64,000 nucleotides of DNA, taken from the NCBI RefSeq assembly GCF_009730915.1, contig NC_052490.1, forward strand, positions 31,930,625 to 31,994,624, given 5' to 3'. Within the stretch, counting starts at the first letter, position 1; every line of letters starts with the position of its first letter. The notes below the pieces were generated by a model that did not search any database, was not told the DNA's origin, and worked only from the letters and a program-made list of their open reading frames with translations. Of this stretch, positions 37,368 to 49,037 are shown one piece after another. The translations under genes and the position numbers were made by a program. Origin of the DNA: Dioscorea cayenensis subsp. rotundata. Its lineage: Eukaryota > Streptophyta > Magnoliopsida > Dioscoreales > Dioscoreaceae.

Positions 37368-37627
37368 ATTAAATTCAAGAACAAACAAGTTCATTATTAA
37401 TTTTGGACTCAAGCTCAAATTTAAACTCACTCTATTAAAGATAAAAAAATAATTTAATAAATATTAATTTAAATTTTAAATACTTTTTTTAAATCATTTT
37501 ATTAAATTCAAGAACAAACAAGTTCATTATTAATTTTGGACTCAAGCTCAAATTTAAACTCACTCTATTAAAGATAAAAAAATAATTTAATAAATATTAA
37601 TTTAAATTTAAAATACTTTTTTTAAAT
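37368..37627. repeat. Tandem direct duplication, two ~130 bp units
   Basis: Unit 1 starts ATTAAATTCAAGAACAAACA at 37368 and unit 2 starts with the same bases at 37501. They are nearly identical through AAATACTTTTTTTAAATC. The repeat is noncoding, and its low divergence suggests a recent event. Confidence 0.9.
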
Positions 37628-39329
37628 CCAAGCACTAATTAATAATAGTGCTTGTTCATTATTAGAGGGATTAAATAAATGAACAGAAAATAGAATGGGA
37701 ATTACTGTTTTGTCATTTAGTAATAATCAAGGGTTTATGATGATCTACAGAACTTGCTTTGAATTTTGGTGCACAGCCTTCAGGTAACAGTACCACGGAT
37801 GCTTTGAATAACTTCACATGAAAAATGATTTTAAATTTAACTATATATATAAAATCTAAATAGTGAGGTTATTTTCATTATTTCATGTATTCTTGTTAAC
37901 ATATTTAACAGAGAAGATTTTCTGTAATAAAAATATATACTAATTTATCATTCAACATTAATAACATAAGTGTTAAATTAAACTCTACAATTTATTCATG
38001 AGTTCATGTATCAGATGAGAAAATTCATAGAGTGATCATCATGAACAACAGTAATTAATTCATGCAATGAACACTCCTCTCAAGTCTTCTTCCCAAACAT
38101 ATATCATCATATCTTTCTGTCCCTTTTTTATTTTTTTTTAGTTTTTCACTTATATTAATATTTAAATATTTAAATTCTCCCACTTGCCATGCATATAATT
38201 AAACAAGACATGCAGATGCCATTGCCATGTCTTGTACCAATTTATTTCTCTCTGGAAAACTTAAAGTCTATATATATATACATGCATGCATGGGATGGGA
38301 ATCATCAGTGATTATATAGTTATCACAAGTAGTTGAAATAAAACAAGACATAGATGGATCATAAGGGTACCCTGCACTTGTTGAAATGGCAAATCAATGT
38401 GCAGGCCTGAGATACATATAAAGAGAGAGCAGTGAGTAGTGTTTGAATGAGTATCAAAAGAAGAAGATGAGTTACATGAATGAGTTGTCGTTCTGACCTC
38501 GCAGTGTAGCAGTGTATAGTGTGTGTTTAATTAAGTATCATTCATGGCTGTTTTGAGCTCTTTGTTAATTAAATGCGAAAGGAATAGTTTAAATATGGGG
38601 CCACATATGCATGAATGAATTACAATTAAGCTTATATATATATATATGTATGTATGTATTTATTTATTTATTTTTGCAGATTAAATTTAATGAAGCCTAT
38701 TGAATTCGAATCTATTGATATGCTTTGGATGAGAATGTTTTGCTCAAATTAATTAATCTATATGGTTCAACTTTTGCAGTTGCAGTAGAATTTTTGAGAA
38801 TTATGTATTCAGCATGCATGGGTGAGAACTGAACACATTAAGTTAATTTCCTCAGTTAAATTTTTATATGCTCATTTGTGCATAACTCATTGCATTCTCA
38901 TAAGAAAAAAAAAAAGATTTTTTTTTTTTTCAAACATTAAACATTATCTTTAGATTAGAATAGTTTTAAAATTAATTACCTTTTATTGAGAAAATGTAAA
39001 CTAGCCAGTATATATATATATATATATATATCCGTATGGTTATCACATATTTATTGACATATTTAATTTTTTCAACATAAATCACAAATCAAGATTCATT
39101 TCTTTTAAAGATTCAAGTTGAAAAAAAAACTATTAAATAGTTTTTTTTGTCTTAAAATAAGCAATAAAAAAAACATAGTATTGCACATCAATAATTTATC
39201 CATAAAGAAAAATTATAAAAACATAGAAGATATAAAAAAAAAAATGTAAACACAAAGAAATATTATTCATATTTTTATGTACTATCCTCTTTCTCACATT
39301 ATTTTGTGTCCTATTTATTTTGTGAAAAA
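37628..39329. other. AT-rich intergenic DNA
   Basis: No coding gene recognised. ATACATATAAAGAGAGAGCA at about 38413 could be a TATA element followed by a purine-rich leader, but no ORF of merit follows. TA tracts occur at about 38636-38647 and 39010-39031. Confidence 0.45.
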
Positions 39330-41680
39330 ATATTTTTTAGTCCTTGAAAGTTTCAAAACATTTTGGACAGTTCCGCTGATATTTGAATTTGACTGACAAT
39401 CCCTCATTTTTTATTTTACTTACGATTTGGTCCCTGGTTGTAACTTTGTCAGTTAATTTTATGCAAAATTCCAACTCTACCCTGCTTTTTGGGGGGGAAA
39501 GTAGCGTCATGCCATGCCTACTTTTTGAGAAAAATATGGATTTCAACTTTGAGCCATATTGTAACTTAAATTATGTAATTTCTATGCATTTTTAACCCAA
39601 ACTGGCTTTCTTCTTCTTCCATCACCCACCCCTTATGTTGTTTTTTGGTCTCCATATACGCAGGATAGAGTTGGTTTTTCTTGCACGCTGGTTGTAACCT
39701 TTTTCTTCGCTTGGGAGATAATCAATATGAGTTTTTGTCCTGTCTTGTGGTAAAGTGTTTTATGGTCATGCAATTATTGACCATGTTTGAAGAAATATGT
39801 TAGAGATGGGGCCTTGACGTTTCCAGTGCAAAGTGAAGTTTGTCACACCCGATGCACACCGAAAAATTTGTCCCATTGATTCTGAGATTGACTTTCAGCA
39901 TATGTGCTATATATATATCATATGCTAAATAGTGCTACCATTGACCTTATTCTTGATACATATCCAAATACAGTGGATGCGTGCTTGTGTTCTTCACTCC
40001 TGTCGTATATATCATTTGTTTGCTTAATGTGCAGTCATTTTATTTTTGTCTTCCCCTTGAATGCATTAACCAACTGGTCATTGCGCTACATATGTCCTCG
40101 TTTTAAATTGATATTTCCCATTTAGGATATAGAGTTATCATTTATCATTTGCGCTTTTCGTTTAATTTCTGGCGTTATCATTCAGTATTACTAGTTTTTG
40201 TTTAACATTATCACTTTCCGCTTAAAGTTATCAGTTTCCACTTAATGTTACCAGTTTTCGATTAGTTTATGAAGTTACCGTGTAACATTATAGTTTTCTG
40301 GTTATAAATTATTGTTCTAATCTTACTTATGGTGTACACTACAAATAACAACTATTTATTTTTGGAGAGTATATCGATCAAAGGTGAGAGATGGGGAGAG
40401 CTGTACTCTAATGTGCTGGAGCCGTTTAATGGCTGGATAAAAAAGGCATGCATCTCCTCGTAACAAACAAGGTAGACTCGATAAGCTATGCATGATTCCG
40501 CTCACTTAATCTATTTGGTATTTATTATATGTACATAATGTTTATTATAGACCGTTATTGTTTATTCTAACATATTTTCGCTTAATATCTTTCGTTTCGC
40601 TTAATATCATTAGTTTCCATTTAAGTTATGGCGTTTTCATTTAAAATAACACGTTCTACTTTAATATTTCTTGCACTGTCTTGTGTACAAAGGTTTAAGT
40701 TGAATATGACTATGCCAAGGAATATGATGATGCAATGAATGCCCCCACTAGTCGCATCAACAGACGAACATCGTTGGTTACTTTATAAATCCGATTTCTT
40801 TCACTGGTTAACCTATTTTATTCAAAGGGGATATGGGGCCAAATATTTTCCAACGTTGCAAAGATATTCAATGATTGAATCAAGGAGTGTTGCCATTTAC
40901 CTGAGACAGACATGTGGACTCAATAAGACAAGTACCTATCTCTGTAAACTAGCAAAGTTTTGTATTTTATCCACTTACTCTATCAGCTTTCCACTTAAAA
41001 ATATGGGGTTTCACGTAATCTAATTAATTTCCACTTAATATATCGGGTTTTCATTTAACTTTACATCTTCTTGCTTATATTTTCTTGTTCTTGCTTATTA
41101 TATTATGTTTCTGTTTAAAAAGGAAAATGTAAGTCATATATAACAATTATTACCATCTCGTTAACTTTTGCATTATATGCAACTCTTAGACGATTAGCAG
41201 TGCATGCTCTTGAATAAGTGAAAACATGAGATAATAAACATAAATAAAGCTTAATAAGCAGGAGGATATATCAATAAATGGAATTTGTACAAGTAGCACT
41301 TTTTGTTGACAAGGTTGTTTGCCATATTTTTATAACCTACAACATGAGCAACAACATATTACACAATTTTCAAACACATTTAAACGAAAACTGGGATGTT
41401 AATAAATGGAAACTTCTTCAATGTTTCTGTAAGAAAGTAAAGTGGTGAAGAGAATGAGAAATGAGCACAAAAAATGTTGCTATGCACTTCCTCGGGATTA
41501 GTAATCATTAAACTCTAAAGTTCACGTGGCGCCAAAGTCAAATTTTGTGGGCAAAGTACTTCTAACAACGCGTTCATGCGTTTTTTTAGGGTTGGGGGCA
41601 TTTTGTCAAATATTACGGGGATTTTTTATGGATAACCAAATTTGAGAGGGACTTTTTGTTCATTAACCATTTATTTTATT
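39330..41680. mobile_element. Decayed transposon-like block with a dispersed TTTCCRCTTAA motif
   Basis: Base composition is less AT-rich than the surroundings. The block carries gene-like fragments without an intact frame. One is around 39820-40000, readable as KVKFVTPDAHRK and then a Cys/Tyr-rich stretch. Another is at 40739-41023, readable as DEHRWLLYKSDFFHWLTYF. Between them, about 20-base variants of GTTATCAGTTTCCACTTAAT recur (40131-40300, 40560-40680, 40975-41120). The edges (AGTCCTTGAAAGTTTCAAAA at 39340 and GAGAGGGACTTTTTGTTCAT at 41644) are only loosely inverted. A Mutator-like or similar DNA transposon relic is my best reading, without a diagnostic transposase motif. Confidence 0.35.
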
Positions 41681-42239
41681 ATGTTTAATGAATTAAAAAA
41701 ATTCCCATTAAATAATATTGAACCATGGAATCATGGATTAGTTCTTATCCACTTTTGTAAAGAAAAATATTTGTTGATTACTCTGTTTATCTGTTTTTTT
41801 ATTACATTTTGGTGATCTATTCAATTTTGTACAAAATCTCTTAAAAAAATTAATATATTTACTGAATAAAAATAAACAGAAAAAAAAACATAAAGCAACT
41901 TACAATAGTACCAATATTCTCAATTGTTTTCTTGCAGCTTTTTTTTTAAATTTTTTATATAAATAGATAAAACACAAGTTTATTAATTAAAAAATTTTAT
42001 AAAAATAATATAAAAATATAACAAAATAACACAATGATAAAAAAATTAGAATAGATCACCAACAACAATTAATATTCCTAACAAAACAGTTAAAAAAATT
42101 AGAGTCAGACAAATAGAAATCTATTCGATGATGATTTCTGCTACTTTACTTCTTTTAAACTTAAATTATATTTTTAGTTTATTTTATTTAATCATATCAA
42201 TGTTTTTAATCACATATAATTCTCTAAAACAACAACAAC

Positions 42240-42281
<42 letters not shown>

Positions 42282-42736
42282 CATAAAACAAAAATCCACT
42301 TCAGCAAACATAAAAGGTGACCACATCAACAACACAAACCCAAACCCAAACACAAACACAAGTGAAAGGAGGAGCCAGTACACGTGCTTTGGTAATTGTG
42401 CTCTGATCCACACACACACTCACCTTCATGTACTACCCCTTCATTTAAGTCCCATGCACTCACTCCTACTTTTTCTTCTCCTCTCCTTCCTATCATCACA
42501 CTCCTCTCTTAGTTTTTCCTTCAACTAACATTGTCTCCATTTGCTTCCCTTATTTACTCCTCTCCTTCCAACTTGCTTCCTTCCCAACGGTCCTTTCCCC
42601 TTCCTTTCCAATCAATCAAACTTTCATTCATTCATTCATGCATGCATGCATGAATTGAAAACTTAGTCTTTTCTATCATTTGATCATTCACACCTTTCCA
42701 TTCAAGAAATTAAAACAAAAAAAATATTTAGTCAAC
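41681..42736. other. Upstream region and leader of the SPCH gene
   Basis: AT-rich DNA with an (AAT)n microsatellite at 42241-42281. It is followed by a strongly CT-rich stretch at about 42470-42620, plausibly promoter and 5'UTR, and short ATTC and GCAT runs just before the start codon. Confidence 0.5.
42241..42281. repeat. (AAT)n microsatellite
   Basis: About thirteen AAT units preceded by an AAC run, about 450 bases upstream of the SPCH start codon. Confidence 0.9.
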
Positions 42737-44036
42737 ATGCCTGAAAGCTTATCAGACCTCTTCAATGACACACAAGACTTCAGTTCCGGTGGCTTGAGTG
42801 GCGCTGCCTCACCAGAGAATCTCTTCACACTGCTTGAGAATCTTGATGACTATTATGCTACCACTAAAGATTCCACCACTCTTCTTCCTTTCACTCCATT
42901 TGAAGACACTGACTTGAGCAGTCCTACTACAGATCTTGATCATGAACCACCTTCTCAAGTTTCCAACAAAGCCGGCAATATTCGATCTCTTGAAGTACCT
43001 GAAACCGATGAAGATGAAGCATCGCTTGCTCGAAAGAAGCTCAAGTTCTCAAACACAGTCACAGTTGATGGCATGAATAGGATGTCACACATCACGGTTG
43101 AGCGAAACCGACGAAAACAAATGAACGATAATCTCTCGGTTCTTCGATCTCTCATGCCGTGTTTCTATGTCAAGAGAGTATATAAATATATCCATATTCA
43201 TATATATTTCTGCAACTAGCCAGCTTGTTTAATTTGATTACATAATTTTATGGTAGTTTAATTGAGAGTATGTTTATTAATTTATTGGTTGCATGTGTTT
43301 AATTTGTAGGGAGATCAAGCATCAATAATTGGAGGAGTTGTGGATTACATCAAGGAGTTGCAGCAAGTGTTGCAGAGTTTAGAGGCAAAGAAACAAAGGA
43401 AGGTATACAATGAAGTGTTAAGTCCTAGGCCAGTTTCAAGTCCAAGGCCATCACAATTGAGTCCTAGACCACCACCACCACCACCACCAGTGAGTCCAAG
43501 AGTGAGCTTGCCTATAAGTCCAAGAACACCACAACCAACCAGCCCATACAAGCCAAGGATGCAGTATTCATGCCTTAATCCCACTCTTGTCTTACCTTCT
43601 CTTGACTCATCTTCCTCATTAGAACCATCCATGGAACTTGCTGCTAATTCTAAGTCCCCGGTGGCCGACGTTGAGGTGAAGTTCTCCGGCCCCAACGTGC
43701 TTTTAAAGACGGTATCTCATCGTATTCCCGGCCAACCTTTGAAGATCATCACTGCTCTTGAGGGCCTTGCACTTGAAATCCTCCATGTTAGCATCAGTGC
43801 CATTGATGATCATACCATGCTCAACTCCTTCACCATCAAGGTATGCATGTATACTCTTTAATTAATTATTGCTTTCAGTGTTTGCACCATATTTAGTTAA
43901 GTACTAATTAAATAATTAATACTGTAACAATGTTTCATTGTTATTTTTTTGGTTTAATGGTTAGATTGGAATTGAGTGTGAGCTTAGTGCTGAAGAACTG
44001 GCTCAAGAGATTCAGCAAACATTCTCACAAAACTAA
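42737..44036 (+). CDS. SPCH: SPEECHLESS-type bHLH transcription factor
   Basis: Nuclear master regulator that starts the stomatal lineage and pairs with ICE/SCRM bHLH proteins. Exons 42737-43177, 43310-43840 and 43965-44036 encode 347 residues. The bHLH starts near residue 116. MSHITVERNRRKQMN supplies the H-E-R residues for E-box binding. MPCFYVKR then joins GDQASIIGGVVDYIKEL across intron 1, inside the loop. Next comes the SPCH-specific MAP-kinase target region, about residues 184-226, with six Ser-Pro sites (S185, S191, S198, S209, S217, S225), T220-Pro and a run of seven prolines. The C-terminal ACT-like domain (EVKFSGPNVLLKTVSHRIPG, then IGIECELSAEELAQEIQQTF) is highly conserved. The Ser-Pro region separates it from MUTE and FAMA. 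The acidic N-terminus is divergent. Confidence 0.95.
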
Positions 44037-44366
44037 GGAATGGAGGAGCACTGGTAGTATTAACCCTAACACTTCATCTTGGCTTGCTCTCTTTTTCCAC
44101 TGCTTCAATGGCAAAAGTTGCAGTAACATAGAGAATGTTGGGAGGCACCTCAAATCAAGTCCAACTCTACTTAATTTTCATGATGTATTACTAGATTAGT
44201 TCTAGATTTTTTTTTTTTTTAATGTTTTACTTGTAATTTTTCACTTTATTTCACTCTTTAATGTCAAATTATGTTCTTGCATGATTAATATTGTGTTTTA
44301 TGAGGAATGAATTTTCTCTTTATTCTAGTTTTCATGGAACGGAACATTGTTGTAATATTTTTGTTG
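44037..44366. other. SPCH 3' flank
   Basis: Probable 3'UTR. The open frame over exon 3 and beyond (43930-44199) is in another frame and is not considered a gene. Confidence 0.5.
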
Positions 44367-44737
44367 GGTAAATTTTTTAGTAATTCATTAAATTTTGACT
44401 CATTTTCATTTTGATCATCAAACTTCAATTTACATTAATTTGGTCATTCAATTTTAATTTGATTTCACTAGGTAATAATTCAAAGATTTCAACCCCCCAA
44501 TTGATTACATAGCCGTCTAAAAATTAGAGTCAATCCTCCCCATGACACATTATTAAGTCTATTGGAGTTGTCCGTATCATTGAAAAAGAACCATATCATT
44601 CATTTGAGAGACAAAATCTTTTGATTTGTTATCAAGTAAAATCAAATTAAAATTGAGTGACCAAATTAATACAAATTGAATATTAATGATAAAAATAAGA
44701 ATGAGCCAAAATTTAATAATCTACTAAAAAATTTACC
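44367..44737. mobile_element. Long-TIR MITE (~371 bp, TIRs ~100 bp)
   Basis: The left arm begins GGTAAATTTTTTAGTAATTC. The reverse complement of the right arm begins GGTAAATTTTTTAGTAGATT. The match continues with scattered mismatches for about 100 bases, including ATTAATTTGGTCA and CAATTTTAATTTGATTT in both arms. The flanks contain the similar 9-mers TATTTTTGT and TATTTTTAT, suggesting a roughly 9-bp target duplication and hence a Mutator-like origin. It is noncoding and lies between SPCH and SEH1. Confidence 0.75.
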
Positions 44738-45072
44738 TTATTTTTATGTGACGATGGTTAAATTATTAAAACAAATAATTAACTACAAAAAAAGAGAAGC
44801 AATTTAAATGATTTATTAATGCACTACAATTTGAAATCCAAGAAACAAAATTTCCACTTTTTTTTCCTATTAATAAATAAGAGAGGATTGAAATTTGGAC
44901 CCAAATTTAATTATCTACTTCATTAATATTCAATATCATTATTTACATTTTTATATAATGTAATTAAACAAAATTTTAAATAAAATTAATAAATAAAATT
45001 TTAATTTATAAGGGGGGAAAAAGTAAAATAAATACAAAAAGAACCTTCTCTCTTCGCACCAAAAGAGAGGTC
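44738..45072. other. SEH1 upstream region
   Basis: AT-rich promoter DNA. The short leader immediately before 45073 reads GCACCAAAAGAGAGGTC. No distinct TATA box was chosen. Confidence 0.4.
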
Positions 45073-48000
45073 ATGGAGCGGGTGGTGGCGACGCTGGAGA
45101 AAGGCGCGCAGTGCTGCGGCTGGAGCCACGGTGGCCGGCGCTTGGCCGCCGGCTACGCTGACGGTGCTGTCTCCGTTCACGACTCCGCCGACCCCTCCGC
45201 TCGCTACTCCTCCAGATGGATGGTCAGTGCTTTCGCAAATGCCTATCCATCTCTGCAAACGTCTAATTCGTGCTCGATTTCCTTTGTAGGCACACTCATG
45301 TGGCGTTGTTAATGTTGTTTGGGTCCCTCCGGAGTTCGGTGAAGCCATTGCTTGCATTTGCGCCGATGGGACATTGTCTTTGTGGGAAGAAATTGGGCAA
45401 GGTCTCAGTTTTCGTGGTTCTCTGTTTGGTATTTTTGAAACTTGTGGTTGATTAGGGCTTATGCTGTTTGTTCTTTTTGTTGGTTTGATTCAGATGCGCA
45501 AGCTGTTAGTTGGAAGCTGTGCAAGCTCTTTGAAGGCACTGGCACTCAAGTGGTTGATGTTCAGTTTGGGGTTTCTTTGACGACCCTGAAATTGGTGTGT
45601 TTTTAAATCTTTATTTTTGATTTTTCTAGATAGGTTTTCTCAATCTATGAATTGTTTGATATTCTACTCTTGTTTCCATTTAGGATGCCTGATAAGTTTG
45701 AGATTAGCTTGGTCTACTGAAATTGGGAAACTGTCGTAGACTTGCAATTTTGCTGCCATTTTTTATGTTCTTAAGTCTTTGTTGCTGATTTTTGTTGATA
45801 GGGTTTCTCTCAATCTTAGAATTGTTCAATATTCTATTGCTATTTGTGTTTAGGATGCCTGTTAAGTATGAGTTTACGTTCGAGATTAGCTTGGTCTTGT
45901 GAAGATTGGACAACTGTGGCAGACTTTTAATTTTGCAGCAACTTTCATGTTCTTAAGAGCCCCGGGTGAGATATTGATCCATTGCAACCCTAAAAGTGTT
46001 TTCTGGTTTCAAATTGTACAGGATAATGCATATGTACCTTGCAAAGAGTTATAAGTAATTGTAACAGAGAGGTTAAATTTAGTGTGCTACTTAAGTCTTT
46101 TTGTGGTAAGAATGACAAATGTGAACTTTTTGTATGTGTTGGAACTGATAACTCACTTGCATAGCTTTTGACTTATGAAAGTTATTCTGATTTTGGTTTT
46201 TTTTTCTTCTTTTTTCCTAGTGTTGGGCTATAGGCTTGTGCCTTTGTTTCCTATAAATTGTGTTTGATTTTAAATATTCTTGACATTCTCAAAAGTTCTG
46301 TTAACTAGTACCATAATTTGGCATACTGTCATTTATCCCTCTGATGTATGAGTTTTTTTGTAGGTTGCTGCATATTCAGATGGCTATGTGAAGGTCTATG
46401 AGTCATTGGACCCGTTAGAATTGAACAAGTGGCAATTGCAGGTTTCTCAGTTGTAAATCTTATGAAGTGAAACTTTATCTTTCCTTTTTGGTCTTGAGCA
46501 TTCAATTTTATATATACTTTCTAGAGGAAATTTTGTGTAACTGCATATCCACTCAAAAGTATTTAGAGCATTAATCTTGAGCCTTGAATTGTTTATATGC
46601 TTTCTAATGGAAATATTTACATAACTTCAATAACAGTGCAATGGAAGAGCTATCGAGTTCCTTCTTTAATCTTTAGAGCAATGAACTATGATTTCCATTT
46701 TCTTAAAGCTTCTTCTTTGTTATTTTATATCCTGAGAATAACTTGGCTATGCCCAACTTTTCTAGAGAAGAAAAAAAGAATGGTTTCATTCATATCCCTT
46801 AGAACATTGGTCATTTATGACTCATTGCTCTGATGAAAGATATTTTCAGTCAAGCTAGGAAAGACCTGCTCAGACTTGAGTGATACTTGTGAAATGGAAT
46901 CAAAATGATTTTGTTGGTGCTAAAGAGAAAGGATGAGAGAGAAGATTCTTTGGATTTACGAATATATAGTTTTGATACGTATGTATAATAATTACAGTTT
47001 GGTAAATTACTCTTTGCAGGCAGAGTTCCAAAATGTGATTGATTCAGTCTCCAGATTTGGAAAGCCATCATGTATGTCTGCTTCCATTGCATGGAGTCCA
47101 CGCAGAGGTGAAAGCCAGCAGTCGAGTTTTGTCCTAGGTTACAACTCTGATCTTTCACAGTTTAACTCTCCCAAGGTTTGTTGGGTTATTCCATGCATTC
47201 GTCTTTCCACAACTTTGTTCTTGTATGGTCCAATAATAGTATTCTAGTCCAATATAATGCTAAAACAAGAAGGCCCGGAAACTAACTTATAGTTGATTTG
47301 AGTGATTTTCCTCTCTAGTGTGATGGGATCCATTTTTCATTGTTGGCATCTGAACTTGAAGTAGTCTTTACTTAATCATATAACCTATTTTCCCCCAGGA
47401 CAAATAATAAGCCGTGAAAGTATTAAAGCACTTCATTTTTCATATTTATGCCTTTCGAAACTTCTATGTTTATATACATCAACTTGAAATCATGAAATAT
47501 TTCCCTATCATCATTGTACTCAGTTATCTATGCAAGTATTTGTGATTCAAAAGGCAAACAATGCTTTATTTCTTGGATGATATTGCATCAGGTCTGGGAG
47601 TTTGAGGAAGCCCATCAACGGTGGGTTCCAGTGGCTGAGCTGGCTTTACCTGGAGACAAGGGTGATAGGGTTCATGCAGTAGCCTGGGCACCAAACATAG
47701 GCAGGTATGGTATCTTAGGTTTCGCCTTGACAACTTGGCTTGTGTGTACTTGTAATTGCATTGGACTTGAACTATCTTCTTCCTTTCTCACATTTTATTA
47801 CATATATACACATATCATATATGTTAAAATTTCAAGCATTCCATTCATCATTCCTTGTTTTGAATCTTACTCTGCATAGTGTTTTTTTGGCATAAGCAAA
47901 ATATCCAGTATTAAATCCACCATTAGCATTCTTCATGCCTTCGTCTATGCTTTTTTATATATGAGAAACTATCAAATTTTTTCCAGGCCTTACGAAGTTG

Positions 48001-48535
48001 TAGCTGTTGCTACCTGCAAAGGAATCGCAATATGGCATGTGGGACTAAACCCTGAGTCTGATGGAAGACTTTCAGCAGAGAAAGTTGCTCTACTTGCAGG
48101 CCATGACGGCGAGGTATGAAGACATACTTAAACTTCCATATTTCCATTTTAACCTTTATTCTTGGCATGCTTAATTATCCTCGTTAGTATGACGTGAGCA
48201 AGATGGCATACTAAAACCTTTTCCTGAAATCACCAAAAAACATTTTCTTTCAAACCTTTAATGAATATGAACTACATGTTAATACTGAGATTTGCCTGAA
48301 ATTAAGATTTTAAACTCTAGCTACCAAACTTAATCTCTTTATTTACTATAATCTGCTATCTTGCCCCTATGTCCTTACTGGTAGTATTCAATAGGTGTGG
48401 CAATTGGATTGGGACATGAGTGGCATGACATTAGCATCAACTGGAGGTGATGGAATGGTGAGGCTATGGCAATCAAATCTAAATGGTGTATGGCATGAAC
48501 AAGCAGCTCTTGAATGCAATGCAGTGCAACACTAG
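45073..48535 (+). CDS. SEH1: Nucleoporin SEH1 (WD40 beta-propeller)
   Basis: Scaffold subunit of the Nup107-160 complex of the nuclear pore, and in other eukaryotes also of the GATOR/SEA complex. Eight exons: 45073-45222, 45290-45401, 45494-45594, 46364-46441, 47020-47175, 47592-47704, 47987-48113 and 48395-48535. They encode 325 residues, against about 326 in Arabidopsis SEH1. Key segments are CADGTLSLWEEIGQDAQAVSW, VAAYSDGYVKVYESLDPLEL, AEFQNVIDSVSRFGKPS, WEFEEAHQRWVPVAELALP, WAPNIGRPYEVVAVAT and VWQLDWDMSGMTLASTGGDG. Exon 1 is markedly GC-rich relative to the rest, a common 5' gradient in monocot genes. All junctions are GT-AG and the frame is continuous. Confidence 0.95.
45610..45960 (+). 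repeat. Imperfect tandem duplication inside SEH1 intron 3
   Basis: Two units of about 172 bases start near 45614 and 45786. Shared phrases are GATTTTT plus ATAGG, TTTAGGATGCCTG, GAGATTAGCTTGGTCT and ATGTTCTTAAG. They differ by many substitutions, so the duplication is old. It has no effect on the reading frame. Confidence 0.7.
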
Positions 48536-49037
48536 AATTTTTCCCTTAAATCTACTGAGCCCTTTATTCTTCGGATGATCGGCGACATTATTAAAAAATC
48601 ATTAAAATATATGCCACATGGTATATATTCAACAAGTCGACGAAATGCACCCGGTGTATATTTATTTTCTTCTCCGAATTATTAACCTCGCTCTCGCAAG
48701 ATATGTCGCTATTTTCTACAAATAATATTCATTTCCTTTTGGCACAGGGTATTACATGTTTACAGTATCTTATATTTTTGCCAATTGCTTAACTATGGAT
48801 GCATTTTAAAATATGAAATAATTTGTTTGAGTAAGTTAAACATGTGCAAACAGGAAGAAGATTTCTGACTTAAAAAAAAGGAATTAAGAAAACAGAAGAT
48901 CAGAGCCGTCCATTTTTGAAGCGGCAATCTCAAGGATAAATTGATGGCTGTGATGACTCCATCTACCTATCTCCCAGTTCCCAGTCTTCAACCACACAAC
49001 AATAACCAGAAGAAAATTGCCTCCATTTTCTCACAAC
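48536..49037. other. Intergenic DNA and leader of the DUF3593 gene
   Basis: SEH1 3'UTR followed by the promoter of the next gene. An upstream ATG at 48944 opens a 68-codon frame (48944-49150) that overlaps the main start in another frame. Confidence 0.5.

Noticed and set aside
38400-38540. Possible noncoding RNA or small gene after ACATATAAAGAGAGAGC
   Set aside because: A TATA-like element followed by purine-rich DNA is suggestive, but no hairpin, conserved microRNA sequence or ORF was recognised.
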